A DNA stretch of 64,000 nucleotides from an uncultured Bacteroidales bacterium (GTDB taxonomy: Bacteria > Bacteroidota > Bacteroidia > Bacteroidales > UBA932): contig CAMWUW010000004.1 in the NCBI GenBank assembly GCA_947177525.1, positions 1 to 64,000 of the forward strand. The letters are read 5' to 3'. The notes below the pieces were generated by a model. It had not been told where the DNA came from. It searched no databases and saw only the letters and a program-made list of their open reading frames with translations. A program made the position numbers and the translations under genes. This document shows, in pieces, positions 9,769 to 20,102 of the stretch (positions are counted from its first letter, which is position 1; every line of letters starts with the position of its first letter).

Positions 9769-11661
9769 TTACTTATTTGTCAACTCACTTCCAAACAATT
9801 CCACAGAAACTTCACAATCATAGGACGAAGCCGCAAACTCAGCAACAGCATCAGCCTCGGTCCTGTCCTCAAAAGGTCCGACGACAAATATCACGGTACC
9901 GTCCTCCCTCTCAGTACGGGCCAGGTCCTTTCCGGCAGCCTTTCCGGACACCTCTGAAGCAAAAGACTGGTCAAGCTCACCGGACTCAGGAACAATCCTG
10001 ACCTGATAGAAAAGAGGCACATTGTTCCTGTCTGCCTCCATAGCCCTTGCCTTGGCAACAGGGACATCCTTCCCGTCTACACAGGCAGTGATGTACGCAC
10101 TCCTGAAGCCCTGGCGTCTCACACGCTCCATACACGAAGACGCATCCTTGAAAGAAGAAAACCTTCCTACGCGATAGATATACATCCCGGAACCGGACCT
10201 GCTTTCATATACAGGACTCAGCCCGCGCAAATCCCTGGCCTCAGCCTTCTTTGCACTACCGTACATCTGTATCTGATACACAATACCGGAAGGCAGTTCC
10301 TGGTCAAGGGCAAAGCGCCCCTCGTCAAGAACCATAAATGAATAATCAAACTTTTCCTCAGGAACAGCCACCTTTATGTCAAGCGGCCCGCCCATTGACC
10401 TTTTCCGGAATTCATAGCCGCCATTGCCGGCATCAGCCTCATCCCCTTCATTCACAATATCATGGTTTATGAAAACACCCTTCTTAAGAAACTCCATCTC
10501 GACATCACGCAACCCGGCATTAGCCTTATCAAGGACATCCTGCAGACGGGGAATATCAGACTCCAGCCTCAGAATCTTTTCCGTCAGTGCACTCCTGATC
10601 TCCGGGTCATTGCCAAAGGCAAATTCAGTACGGAGCTCTTCCAGCGCAGACGAACGGTCCGAAATAGAATCCCTCAGAGCACGCACCTCTGCCATTTTAT
10701 CCATATACTGCCTAGTGAGGTCATTATCAGGAAAGTCCGAATCAGCCTTGCGCCGTATCTCAGCCTTACGCTCCGGCTCAAGACGCGACAATTCCTGCAG
10801 TTCCTCCGGATTTTCCACAGGGACATGCACAGGATAAGCCTCATATTCAAGAACATAGACACAGACGCTATCCTTGGGGCACTCACGGTTTGACGCAAAC
10901 AGGCTATACCGTCCGTCCTCCGACTCCACAAAAAGAAAATCATCGGCCGGGGAAGAATAAGGAAATCCCATGTTCCTCGGAGCAGACCATCCGCCTTTTT
11001 CCGCATCCCATTCAGACATATACAAGTCGTAGCCCCCTATCCCATAAAATCCCTTTGAGGCAAAATAAAGAGTCTTCCCTCCCGGGGAAAGCATAGGATA
11101 TATTTCATCCGAGCCGGAGGTCACTTCAGCTCCGGCCAACACAGGAACAGTCCACACAGTATCCTGATATTCAGTAAAATAAATATTACGGACGCCATCT
11201 TCACCACGGGCAGAATAAAAAATAGAGTCATTCCAGTCCGGAGCATAGAGAGCACGTGAAAACATGTCAAGCGACGATGAGTCAAGCTGATTCGGCACTC
11301 CCCTCCAGCCGCGGTCTTCAAGAGGATAATACAGAAAGAAGTCATCAAGAGAGAACCTGCGCTTTGCAAGCACCTTCGGCTTCTGGGCAAAACGTGCCAT
11401 GTTTTTTCCGTTCTCCGACATCAGGATGCGGTCATTCAGGGCAAAAAGTACAGACGAATCCTGCAATTCTCCCTGTCCGACCTGCAAAAGTGCCTGTCCA
11501 TACGCATCAATGGCATGATCAAATCTGTATGCGCAATGCAGTGAATCCCCCGCACGCATAAGACTGTCCGCCACATCGGCACGGGCACACAGACTGCCGG
11601 CCATGCAAAACACGGCCAGCTGCAGCAATATGTTAAAAAAGAAGCAGAAAAACCTCTTCAT
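9769..11661 (-). CDS. secreted protein with PD40-like propeller repeats, coiled coil and C-terminal SPOR-like domains
   Basis: SDEIYPMLSPGGKTLYFASKGFYGIGGYDLYMSEW; YQIQMYGSAKKAEARDLRGL...YIYRVGRFSSFKDASSCMERVRRQGFRSAYI. Confidence 0.75.
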   Translation of the reverse strand: MKRFFCFFFNILLQLAVFCMAGSLCARADVADSLMRAGDSLHCAYRFDHAIDAYGQALLQVGQGELQDSSVLFALNDRILMSENGKNMARFAQKPKVLAKRRFSLDDFFLYYPLEDRGWRGVPNQLDSSSLDMFSRALYAPDWNDSIFYSARGEDGVRNIYFTEYQDTVWTVPVLAGAEVTSGSDEIYPMLSPGGKTLYFASKGFYGIGGYDLYMSEWDAEKGGWSAPRNMGFPYSSPADDFLFVESEDGRYSLFASNRECPKDSVCVYVLEYEAYPVHVPVENPEELQELSRLEPERKAEIRRKADSDFPDNDLTRQYMDKMAEVRALRDSISDRSSALEELRTEFAFGNDPEIRSALTEKILRLESDIPRLQDVLDKANAGLRDVEMEFLKKGVFINHDIVNEGDEADAGNGGYEFRKRSMGGPLDIKVAVPEEKFDYSFMVLDEGRFALDQELPSGIVYQIQMYGSAKKAEARDLRGLSPVYESRSGSGMYIYRVGRFSSFKDASSCMERVRRQGFRSAYITACVDGKDVPVAKARAMEADRNNVPLFYQVRIVPESGELDQSFASEVSGKAAGKDLARTEREDGTVIFVVGPFEDRTEADAVAEFAASSYDCEVSVELFGSELTNK

Positions 11662-11832
11662 CTTGATGTCAACTCTTTATTTCAGCCTACAAAAATAAGA
11701 AATATTTACAGAAACTTCGTTTATAAGAAAAAAATCGTAAATTTGTGCCCTATTTTGCGGTCAGTATACAAAACAACTTCCGTACTATGCCGCACAATTT
11801 GAAAAACAAATATCATTAATTCAATAAACATT

Positions 11833-14800
11833 ATGCAAAGTAAAGGTGCTATCAGATTCGTGGCTGTACTGCTCGCTCTTGCGTCTATATGGCAGCTCTC
11901 ATTTACACTGGTGACCAACATCCAGGAGAAGAGGGCGGTAAAGTATGCAGAAGCAAAAGCAGAGGCCGCAATCCACTCTGCCGCTTTCGCGAAAGTAAAG
12001 GAAGCGGACCATGCCTTCTATCTTGACTCAATCAGAAAGGTAGAGAACAGAAGGTACATCGATTCCATCTCATCTGAGAAAGTGTACTTCGGATACACTT
12101 ACAAGGACATCAAGGCAAAATCAATCAACCTCGGCCTTGACCTCAAAGGAGGTATGAACGTGATGCTTCAGGTACAGCTTGAAGATCTTGTCAAGGCACT
12201 TGCCAACAACAATCCGGCTCCGGAATTCAAAGATGCAATCGCACTCGCAAAGCAGCGCAGCATAAACTCAAGAGAGGATTTCATCAGCCTTTTTGCAGAG
12301 GCATGGAAGGAGACCTCAAACGGGATGCCTCTTGCACAGATCTTCGGAACATTCGACATGGTCGGCAAAATCGGACCTGAGTCAACTGACGCACAGGTAA
12401 TCGAAGTCATCAGAAGCGAAGCGGAGAGCGCAATTGCAAACTCATTCAACGTCCTGAGAAACCGTATTGACCGTTTCGGTGTGACACAGCCTAATATCCA
12501 GAAGCTCGGCAACAGCGGACGTATCCTTGTGGAACTTCCGGGAGTAAAGGAGCCAGAGCGCGTAAGGAAGCTCCTTCAGGGAACGGCTTCACTCGAATTC
12601 TGGCCGACATACGACAACACTGAGCTTCAGAGCTACCTCATGGAGGCAAATGCACGTCTTGCAACCCTCCTCGAAAATGAAGCTGAGCCTCAGGAGGCTG
12701 CTGAAGAGATTGCTCCGGAAGAAGGAGACGAGCTTCTCGCAGAAGAGCTCCGCAACAAGGCAAACGATGCAAAACTCGAGTCCGAGTGGAAGAAGAACAA
12801 TCCGCTCTTTGCAGTTCTTGAGCCGGCACAGTATAAGAGCGCATGCATAGGCTATGCACACTATACAGACACTGCGGCAATCAACAAGTTCTTTGCAATG
12901 CCTCAGGTAAAGGAATGCTTCCCTCCTGAATTCAGGCCGATGTGGACTGTCAAGTCTTCGGCTGCAGGCGAGAACATCTTCGAACTTGTCGCAATCAAAG
13001 TGACTTCGGCAGACGGCAAAGCCCCTCTTGACGGAGGTGCAGTGACCGATGCACGCGTACAGTACGGAAACTCAGGCGGAAGCCCTCATGTTTCCATGAC
13101 TATGAACGGAGAAGGAGCATCAACCTGGTCAAGGATGACCGGTGACAACATCGGCAAGCAGATTGCCGTAGTGCTCGACGGAATGGTATATTCTTACCCT
13201 ACCGTAAACGGCAAGATTGACGGAGGAAGCTCGGAGATCTCCGGTAAATTCACACTTGAAGAGGCAGAAGACCTTGCCAACGTCCTCAAGTCAGGTAAGC
13301 TTCCGGCACCTGCCACAATCATCCAGGAGCAGGTAGTTGGACCTTCACTCGGAGCAGAGTCAATCAATGCAGGTATGATTTCATTCATCATCGCATTCGT
13401 TCTCGTGCTCATCTACATGATACTGTTCTACCAGGGTGCAGGTCTCGTGGCTGACGTGGCTCTCCTTTGCAACGTACTGCTTCTTTTCGGAACCCTCGTA
13501 TCCTTCGGAGCAGTCCTCACTCTTCCTGGTATCGCAGGTCTCGTCCTGACCCTCGGTATGGCGGTCGATGCAAACGTCATCATCTATGAGCGCATCAAGG
13601 AAGAGCTCCGCGCAGGCAAAGGCCTCAGCAAGGCAATTGCAGACGGATATTCAAATGCATACTCAGCCATCATCGACGGCCAGATCACTACCCTCCTTAC
13701 CGGTTTCGTACTCTTCTTGTTCGGTTCAGGTCCTGTACAGGGCTTCGCTACAACATTGATCATCGGTATCATAACTTCTGTCCTTACTTCAATCTTCATT
13801 ACAAGACTTGTTTTTGACGACAGGATTTCAAAAGGAAAGAAGATCAGCTTCGACAACAAGGCGACAAGAAACTTCCTCCAGAATACAAGCTTCGATTTCA
13901 TCAGCAAGAAGAAGATAGCCTATATTGTTTCCGGAACGATTATCGTTATCTCCCTGGCTTCAATTTTCACAAAAGGCTTCTCATACGGTGTGGATTTCAC
14001 AGGAGGACGTACTTATGTTGTCAGATTCGACCAGTCTGTTGATGCAGAGACAATACGCGCTGCCGTTAATGAAGCATTCGACAATGCTGCCGCAAATGAC
14101 GAAAGCGTTGACAATGCTGCTGCCGAGGTAAAACAGTTCGGCGGAGAGAGCCAGATGAAGATCACTACCACTTATAAGGTAGAACAGGAATCCACTGACG
14201 TGGACGTAGAGGTCGAAGGAATTCTCTACAATGCCCTCAAAGGCTTCTTCGTAAACGGAATAACTCTTGACGAGTTCACCTCTACACAGGACAACCCTAA
14301 CGGAATCATCAGTTCTGACAAGGTAGGCCCTACAATCGCGAACGACATCACAAGAGACGCAATCATCGCCGTGATCATCGCCCTCTTCGTAATCTTCGCG
14401 TACATAGCCTTCCGATTCAGGGGATGGACATGGGGACTTGGAGGAGTCTTGGGTCTTGCCCACACTGCGGTCATAGTGATCGGCTTCTTCTCGCTCTTCT
14501 CAGGAATACTTCCGTTCAGCCTTGATATCGACCAGACTTTCATCGCCGCGATACTTACCATCATCGGTTATGCAATCAACGATACAGTGGTGATTTTTGA
14601 CCGCATCCGCGAGTACAAGGAGCTGCATCCTAAGGCAGAATTCAAGAAGAATGTGAATGAGGCCCTCAACAGCACTCTCTCACGTACTATGAATACCTCA
14701 CTGACGACCCTCGTGACAATGCTTGCAATCGCCATCTTCGGAGGCGAAGTCATCAGAGGTCTTGCAGTTGCCCTGATACTCGGTATCATCATCGGTACAT

Positions 14801-14877
14801 ACGCATCAATCTTCATTGCAACTCCTATCATGTATGATGTTACAAAGAAGATTGCTGACAAGAAAGAGGAAAAATAA
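11833..14877 (+). CDS. secDF: fused protein translocase subunit SecDF
   Basis: LGLDLKGGMNVMLQV, VVLDGMVYSYPTVNGKI, GMAVDANVIIYERIKEE, VDFTGGRTYVVRF, AINDTVVIFDRIRE. Confidence 0.96.
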   Translation: MQSKGAIRFVAVLLALASIWQLSFTLVTNIQEKRAVKYAEAKAEAAIHSAAFAKVKEADHAFYLDSIRKVENRRYIDSISSEKVYFGYTYKDIKAKSINLGLDLKGGMNVMLQVQLEDLVKALANNNPAPEFKDAIALAKQRSINSREDFISLFAEAWKETSNGMPLAQIFGTFDMVGKIGPESTDAQVIEVIRSEAESAIANSFNVLRNRIDRFGVTQPNIQKLGNSGRILVELPGVKEPERVRKLLQGTASLEFWPTYDNTELQSYLMEANARLATLLENEAEPQEAAEEIAPEEGDELLAEELRNKANDAKLESEWKKNNPLFAVLEPAQYKSACIGYAHYTDTAAINKFFAMPQVKECFPPEFRPMWTVKSSAAGENIFELVAIKVTSADGKAPLDGGAVTDARVQYGNSGGSPHVSMTMNGEGASTWSRMTGDNIGKQIAVVLDGMVYSYPTVNGKIDGGSSEISGKFTLEEAEDLANVLKSGKLPAPATIIQEQVVGPSLGAESINAGMISFIIAFVLVLIYMILFYQGAGLVADVALLCNVLLLFGTLVSFGAVLTLPGIAGLVLTLGMAVDANVIIYERIKEELRAGKGLSKAIADGYSNAYSAIIDGQITTLLTGFVLFLFGSGPVQGFATTLIIGIITSVLTSIFITRLVFDDRISKGKKISFDNKATRNFLQNTSFDFISKKKIAYIVSGTIIVISLASIFTKGFSYGVDFTGGRTYVVRFDQSVDAETIRAAVNEAFDNAAANDESVDNAAAEVKQFGGESQMKITTTYKVEQESTDVDVEVEGILYNALKGFFVNGITLDEFTSTQDNPNGIISSDKVGPTIANDITRDAIIAVIIALFVIFAYIAFRFRGWTWGLGGVLGLAHTAVIVIGFFSLFSGILPFSLDIDQTFIAAILTIIGYAINDTVVIFDRIREYKELHPKAEFKKNVNEALNSTLSRTMNTSLTTLVTMLAIAIFGGEVIRGLAVALILGIIIGTYASIFIATPIMYDVTKKIADKKEEK

Positions 14878-14899
14878 TCTTATCCTCTGTTAATAAATT

Positions 14900-14943
14900 A
14901 TCCCTCTGATTCTCAGCAAGTAGAGTCAGAGGGATTCTTTTTT
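14900..14943 (+). terminator. intrinsic terminator downstream of secDF
   Basis: atccctctga ... tcagagggat followed by a T-rich tract. Confidence 0.85.
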
Positions 14944-15047
14944 GATTGACATGTAAAGGCTTTTTGCATAACTTTGCCGACCGCCTGCGAAAAAGCCGGA
15001 GCCAAACGTGCGAAAACAGCACATAAACCCAGAAAAAAACAACAGTA

Positions 15048-18000
15048 ATGTCTTTCGTCCATCTTCACGTACATACACAGTATTCCATACTTGACGGCCA
15101 GTCGTCAATCGGCAACCTCTTTGCACGTGCTTCCGAGCTGGGAATGCCGGCACTTGCAATCACAGACCACGGCAACATGTACGGAGTGAAGGAATTCATG
15201 AAGGCAGCCGGCAAATATCCGGACGTGAAGCCGATACTCGGATGTGAGATTTATGTGACAAGGCACTACGACCATACGCTCAAGGACAAGGACCACAGGT
15301 CATATTATCACATGATACTCCTTGCCAAGAACTACAACGGCTACAGGAACCTCATGAAAATTGTCTCAACCGGACACATTGAGGGAATGTACTACGGCAA
15401 GCCGAGGGTATCGCACGAGGTCGTGGAGAAATATTCGCAGGACCTGATCTGTTGCTCTGCATGTATTGCAGGTGAGGTTCCGAGATGCATATTGGCCGGA
15501 GACATGCAGGGAGCCGAAAAAGCCATAGAATGGCACAAGAAAGTATTCGGAGATGACTATTATCTTGAGGTTCAGCTCCACAAGACCGAGATTCCGGGCC
15601 AGTCACTTGAAGTCTACGAACATCAGGTAAATGCCAACCGCGGCATTTTCGAACTTGCGGAAAAGACCGGGACAAAAGTCGTGGCCACCAATGACATACA
15701 CTTCGTGAGAAAAGAGGACGGACCTGCACACGACAGGCTTATCTGCCTCACTACGAATGTGTATGTGGATGACCCGGACAGGATGCGCTATACCCAGCAG
15801 GAATACATGAAGAGCACAGAGGAAATGCTCTCGCTCTTCCCTGACCATCCTGAAGTCATCAGCAATACTCTTGAGGTAGCCGCCAAAATCGAAGGATATA
15901 AGATAGACAAGGACCCTATCCTGCCGAAATTCAAGATACCGGATGAATTCCTCGGAGACATTGACAAATATCTTGAAAAATACAAAGACATCATTGATGT
16001 GGGCAGGTGCAACAAAGACGGTTCTGAACGTGGAGAAGAATTCTGCCAGTCAGTGGCCTATCTTTGCCACCTTACCTACAAAGGAGCGCACTGGAGGTAC
16101 GGGGATGAGTTTACCCAGGAACAGGCCGAAAGAATCGAGTTCGAGCTGAAGACTATATGCAAAATGGGATTCCCGGACTACTTCCTTATTGTGCAGGACT
16201 TCATTGCCGCTGCCCGCGCGGAAGGCATATCCGTAGGCCCGGGCCGTGGTTCAGCCGCAGGTTCGGCCGTGGCCTACTGCCTTAAGATAACCAATCTCGA
16301 CCCTATCAGATACCAGCTCCTGTTCGAGCGTTTCCTTAATCCGGACCGTATCAACATGCCCGATATAGATATCGACTTCGATGATGACGGACGTTACAGG
16401 GCATTCAAATATGTGGAGGAAACATACGGAAAGGACCACATATCACACGTCATAACATTCGGAACCATGGCAGCCAAAAGTGCCATCAAGGATGTGGCAC
16501 GTGTCAGCCGGCTTTCCATAGAAGAGTCCAACAGGCTCACCAAGATGATTCCAGACAAGCCTATCACTCAGATGGAGGATACGGAAGAGCCTTTCGGTGA
16601 GAATGACATGCTGCAGGAGGGGCAGAAACTGATTGAGAAGGAAGTTGAAATAGATGACCCTGACAATGAAGGGCAGAAGATAAAAGTCAAGAAGACCTTC
16701 AAGAAATACAAAAAGGAAGTTTCATACAAGCCGAACCTCAAGAACTGCTATAAATTCATTCCTGAGCTGAAGGAAGAGCTTGAGAATGGAACTCCTGAAG
16801 TAAAAGAAGTGCTTAACTATGCCCTCAAACTTGAAGGATGCATACGCCAGACAGGTGTGCATGCATGTGCAATGATTATCGGGCGCGGAGACCTCACCAA
16901 TTTCATCCCGATAAGCATGGCCGCAGACAAGGCCACGGGAGAAGACGTGTGGGTATCACAATATGACGGACACTATATTGAAGAAGTCGGCATGCTTAAG
17001 ATGGACTTCCTTGGACTGAGGACACTGTCAATCATAAAAGAATGCCAGGCAAATATAAAGAAGAGGTTCGGAATCGAATTCGACATTGAAAAGATACCTA
17101 TCGATGACAAGCTGACATACGAATTGTACGGACGCGGAGACACCACGAGCGTGTTCCAGTTCGAGTCTCCCGGCATGAAGGAATGGCTCATTAAGCTGCA
17201 GCCGACAAGATTCGAGGATCTTATTGCCATGAATGCCCTCTACCGTCCGGGCCCTATGGACTATATTCCTTCGTTCGTTGCCAGAAAGCAAGGCACGGAA
17301 AAGGTTGAATATGACCTTCCGGAAATGGAGGAGTTTCTCCAGGACACGTACGGAGTGACAGTATACCAGGAGCAGGTCATGCTTCTGTCTCAGAAACTGG
17401 CGGGTTTCACCAAGGGACAGGCCGACACGCTCCGAAAGGCTATGGGAAAGAAAATAAAGGCGCTTCTGGATTCGCTCAAAGGCCTCTTCATTGAAGGAGG
17501 AATGAAAAACGGGCATCCTAAGGAGGTGCTGATGAAAATATGGGCGGACTGGGAGAAATTCGCCCAATATGCCTTCAACAAATCCCATGCGACATGCTAT
17601 GCCTGGGTCAGCTACCAGACCGGATGGCTGAAGGCTCACTACCCTGCCGAATTCCAGGCTGCCAACCTTTCGAAGAATCTCTCCAATATGGATGAGATCA
17701 AGAAAATCATGGATGACTGCAAGAAGAACGGCATAAAGGTGCTCAATCCTGACATCAACGAGTCTGATGCCCACTTCACGGTCAACAAAAACGGAGAAAT
17801 CAGGTTCGGCCTGGGAGGAATCAAGGGCTTCGGAGACAATATAGTCAAGGCAATACTTGCAGACAGGGAAGAAAACGGACTGTATACGGACATCTTTGAC
17901 TTTGTGGAAAGGATGGCCGGCACCGTCAACAGGAAGGCATTTGAGTCACTGCTGCATTCCGGGGCATTTGACAGTTTCGGGATATGCCGCAAGCAGTTCC

Positions 18001-18851
18001 AGCTTCCGTGCAAGTCCGGGGACATTTTCATGGAAACTCTGATAAAGTACGGTGACCTGTACAGGAAAGACAGCATGGACAGCACTGTGTCGCTTTTCGG
18101 AGAGGCAGAGGAACTGAAACCGGAAAGGCCCGAAATACCCCCGATGCAGGGAGACGAAGACATTCTCGAAAAGCTGAAATATGAAAAGGAACTGGTGGGA
18201 ATGTACCTGTCATCGCATCCTTTGGACACATTCGCATTCGAGCTCAACAATTTCACAACCTGCCCGGTCAGTGAAATACCGGCAATTGTGGCTGAATGCC
18301 AGGCAAAGAAAGAGAAAAGGAAGATTTCTGTTGCCGGGTTCGTGACAATGGCGTCAGAGGGCCTTACAAAGACCGGAAGGCCAATGTCAAGAATGACTGT
18401 GGAAGACTATGGAGGAAGCTATGAGTTCGCCTTCTTCGGGAAAGACCATGAGGCATTCATGCAATATGAGAAGACCAATACGGCACTGTTCATAGAAGGT
18501 TCAATAGAGGAAAAATTCTTTATAAAGCCCGAGGAAAGGGCAAAGGGCAAAGAAGTGGACTACGCATTCAAGCCCAAGAATATGATGCTCCTCGGCAATG
18601 TCACTGACACCTTTGTAAAAGGATTTTCGATAAGCATCTCAACACCTATGCTGTCTCCGGAATTCCGCGAGAACCTTGTAAAACTTATAAAGAGGAACAA
18701 AGGAAGCGTTCCGCTCACAATGTTCCTCCATGATCCCGGCAAGAAATGGAATATTGAATTCCTCTCGCATAAATTCCGCATCGGCGTATCACTTCAGCTG
18801 ATCGAAGAGCTTAAGTCAATGGGAATAAAGTATAGTGTAATCAAAAAATAA
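15048..18851 (+). CDS. dnaE: DNA polymerase III subunit alpha
   Basis: FVHLHVHTQYSILDG PHP domain, GPGRGSAAGSAVAYCL, MPDIDIDFDDDGR, IAMNALYRPGPMDYIPSFVARKQG. Confidence 0.97.
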   Translation: MSFVHLHVHTQYSILDGQSSIGNLFARASELGMPALAITDHGNMYGVKEFMKAAGKYPDVKPILGCEIYVTRHYDHTLKDKDHRSYYHMILLAKNYNGYRNLMKIVSTGHIEGMYYGKPRVSHEVVEKYSQDLICCSACIAGEVPRCILAGDMQGAEKAIEWHKKVFGDDYYLEVQLHKTEIPGQSLEVYEHQVNANRGIFELAEKTGTKVVATNDIHFVRKEDGPAHDRLICLTTNVYVDDPDRMRYTQQEYMKSTEEMLSLFPDHPEVISNTLEVAAKIEGYKIDKDPILPKFKIPDEFLGDIDKYLEKYKDIIDVGRCNKDGSERGEEFCQSVAYLCHLTYKGAHWRYGDEFTQEQAERIEFELKTICKMGFPDYFLIVQDFIAAARAEGISVGPGRGSAAGSAVAYCLKITNLDPIRYQLLFERFLNPDRINMPDIDIDFDDDGRYRAFKYVEETYGKDHISHVITFGTMAAKSAIKDVARVSRLSIEESNRLTKMIPDKPITQMEDTEEPFGENDMLQEGQKLIEKEVEIDDPDNEGQKIKVKKTFKKYKKEVSYKPNLKNCYKFIPELKEELENGTPEVKEVLNYALKLEGCIRQTGVHACAMIIGRGDLTNFIPISMAADKATGEDVWVSQYDGHYIEEVGMLKMDFLGLRTLSIIKECQANIKKRFGIEFDIEKIPIDDKLTYELYGRGDTTSVFQFESPGMKEWLIKLQPTRFEDLIAMNALYRPGPMDYIPSFVARKQGTEKVEYDLPEMEEFLQDTYGVTVYQEQVMLLSQKLAGFTKGQADTLRKAMGKKIKALLDSLKGLFIEGGMKNGHPKEVLMKIWADWEKFAQYAFNKSHATCYAWVSYQTGWLKAHYPAEFQAANLSKNLSNMDEIKKIMDDCKKNGIKVLNPDINESDAHFTVNKNGEIRFGLGGIKGFGDNIVKAILADREENGLYTDIFDFVERMAGTVNRKAFESLLHSGAFDSFGICRKQFQLPCKSGDIFMETLIKYGDLYRKDSMDSTVSLFGEAEELKPERPEIPPMQGDEDILEKLKYEKELVGMYLSSHPLDTFAFELNNFTTCPVSEIPAIVAECQAKKEKRKISVAGFVTMASEGLTKTGRPMSRMTVEDYGGSYEFAFFGKDHEAFMQYEKTNTALFIEGSIEEKFFIKPEERAKGKEVDYAFKPKNMMLLGNVTDTFVKGFSISISTPMLSPEFRENLVKLIKRNKGSVPLTMFLHDPGKKWNIEFLSHKFRIGVSLQLIEELKSMGIKYSVIKK

Positions 18852-19686
18852 GTCTCGCAAATATCGGATAGTGGTCCGAGATAAAGGAGCGGTCGGCATA
18901 TTTTTTTGTCACGGTCTGGTACTCAACGCACTCCGAAAAGCCTGAGCAATAGATGTAGTCTATCATATCGCTTGCTTTTCCCCAGTCATTGAATGTTCCG
19001 AGGTTGTCGGTTTTCGCTGCAATTTTCCTGGTGCTCTGCATCATGGAGTCAAGGTCAGCGAGAGCCGGATTGTCCGGCGTGATGTTGAAATCACCTGTAA
19101 GGACCATCGGATAGCCTTGCGGATTTATGGAAGCAATACGGTCTACAATCAGCTTAAGTCCGTTTTTCTGGGCCAAAGGCCCTACATGGTCAAGATGAGT
19201 GTTGACATAATAGAATTTCCGGCCTGTTTTTTTGCATTTCATCAGTGCCCACGTCGCTGTACGTATGCATGCGGCATCCCATCCCATTGAAGGTTTCTCA
19301 GGAGTCTCCGAAAGCCAGAAAGTGCCCCATTTAATCATCTTGACAGTCTTCTTGTTCCAGAAGATGGCCATGTGCTCACCTTTCTTCTTTCCGTCTTCCC
19401 GGCCTACTCCTGCACAGTCATAGTCGCGGCAATTTTCCTTGATGAAAAGCACCTGATAATCAAAAGCCTCCTGTACTCCGAAAACATCCGGTTTCTGGTC
19501 ATCTATCATAAACGCAGTGGCAGGATACCTGTACATCCACGAATTTGTGCCGTCTTTTCCGGCTCCCATCCTTATGTTATAAGACATGACCTTAAGTTCT
19601 GCCGGTCCGTCATTCTTCTTTCCGGCATGTGAAATCTGCGGCATAACCGTAATCAATGCCATCAGCAGAAGTGTAAAGCGTTTCAT
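18841..19686 (-). CDS. endonuclease/exonuclease/phosphatase family protein
   Basis: LKVMSYNIRMG, VNTHLDHVG, GDFNITPDNPAL, FISDHYPIFARL; tail-to-tail overlap of 11 bp with dnaE. Confidence 0.92.
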   Translation of the reverse strand: MKRFTLLLMALITVMPQISHAGKKNDGPAELKVMSYNIRMGAGKDGTNSWMYRYPATAFMIDDQKPDVFGVQEAFDYQVLFIKENCRDYDCAGVGREDGKKKGEHMAIFWNKKTVKMIKWGTFWLSETPEKPSMGWDAACIRTATWALMKCKKTGRKFYYVNTHLDHVGPLAQKNGLKLIVDRIASINPQGYPMVLTGDFNITPDNPALADLDSMMQSTRKIAAKTDNLGTFNDWGKASDMIDYIYCSGFSECVEYQTVTKKYADRSFISDHYPIFARLIF

Positions 19687-19851
19687 TATTCTTGGATTTG
19701 GTTATCAATGCAAAAATACTGTTTTTTACATTCCGGCACAAGGAATCATTTGCAGATGATGAAAAACAAATGTCCAATGCGGAGTAGCACGATGATTGCT
19801 ATCAGAAGAACTGTTGATTTTCATCTTTTATAACTCATTATTTTTGAAATT

Positions 19852-20016
19852 ATGAAAAAGTATATTTGTTTGGTATGCGGATATGTATATGATCCGGCAA
19901 CAGGAGACCCAGACAGCGGCATCGCTCCCGGGACAGCATTTGAAGACATTCCTTCAGACTGGGTATGTCCGCTCTGCGGAGTAGGAAAAGAAGACTTCGA
20001 GGAAGTCAAGGAATAG
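19852..20016 (+). CDS. rubredoxin
   Basis: 54 aa [54 protein letters not shown], two CxxCG knuckles; too short for the ORF track. Confidence 0.97.
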   Translation: MKKYICLVCGYVYDPATGDPDSGIAPGTAFEDIPSDWVCPLCGVGKEDFEEVKE

Positions 20017-20020
20017 AAAA

Positions 20021-20052
20021 AGGAGGGCGGCTGAAATTTCAGTCGCCCTCCT
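20021..20052. terminator. bidirectional terminator hairpin
   Basis: aggagggcggctgaaatttcagtcgccctcct, between convergent genes. Confidence 0.88.
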
Positions 20053-20102
20053 CATTTTATTATATTGTCCTGACTACGGTCCAGAAACCGTTGCCGGAAA
20101 TG

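Noticed and set aside
13981-14463. 160-aa minus-strand ORF in secDF
   Set aside because: Shadow of a highly conserved coding gene; no family resemblance.
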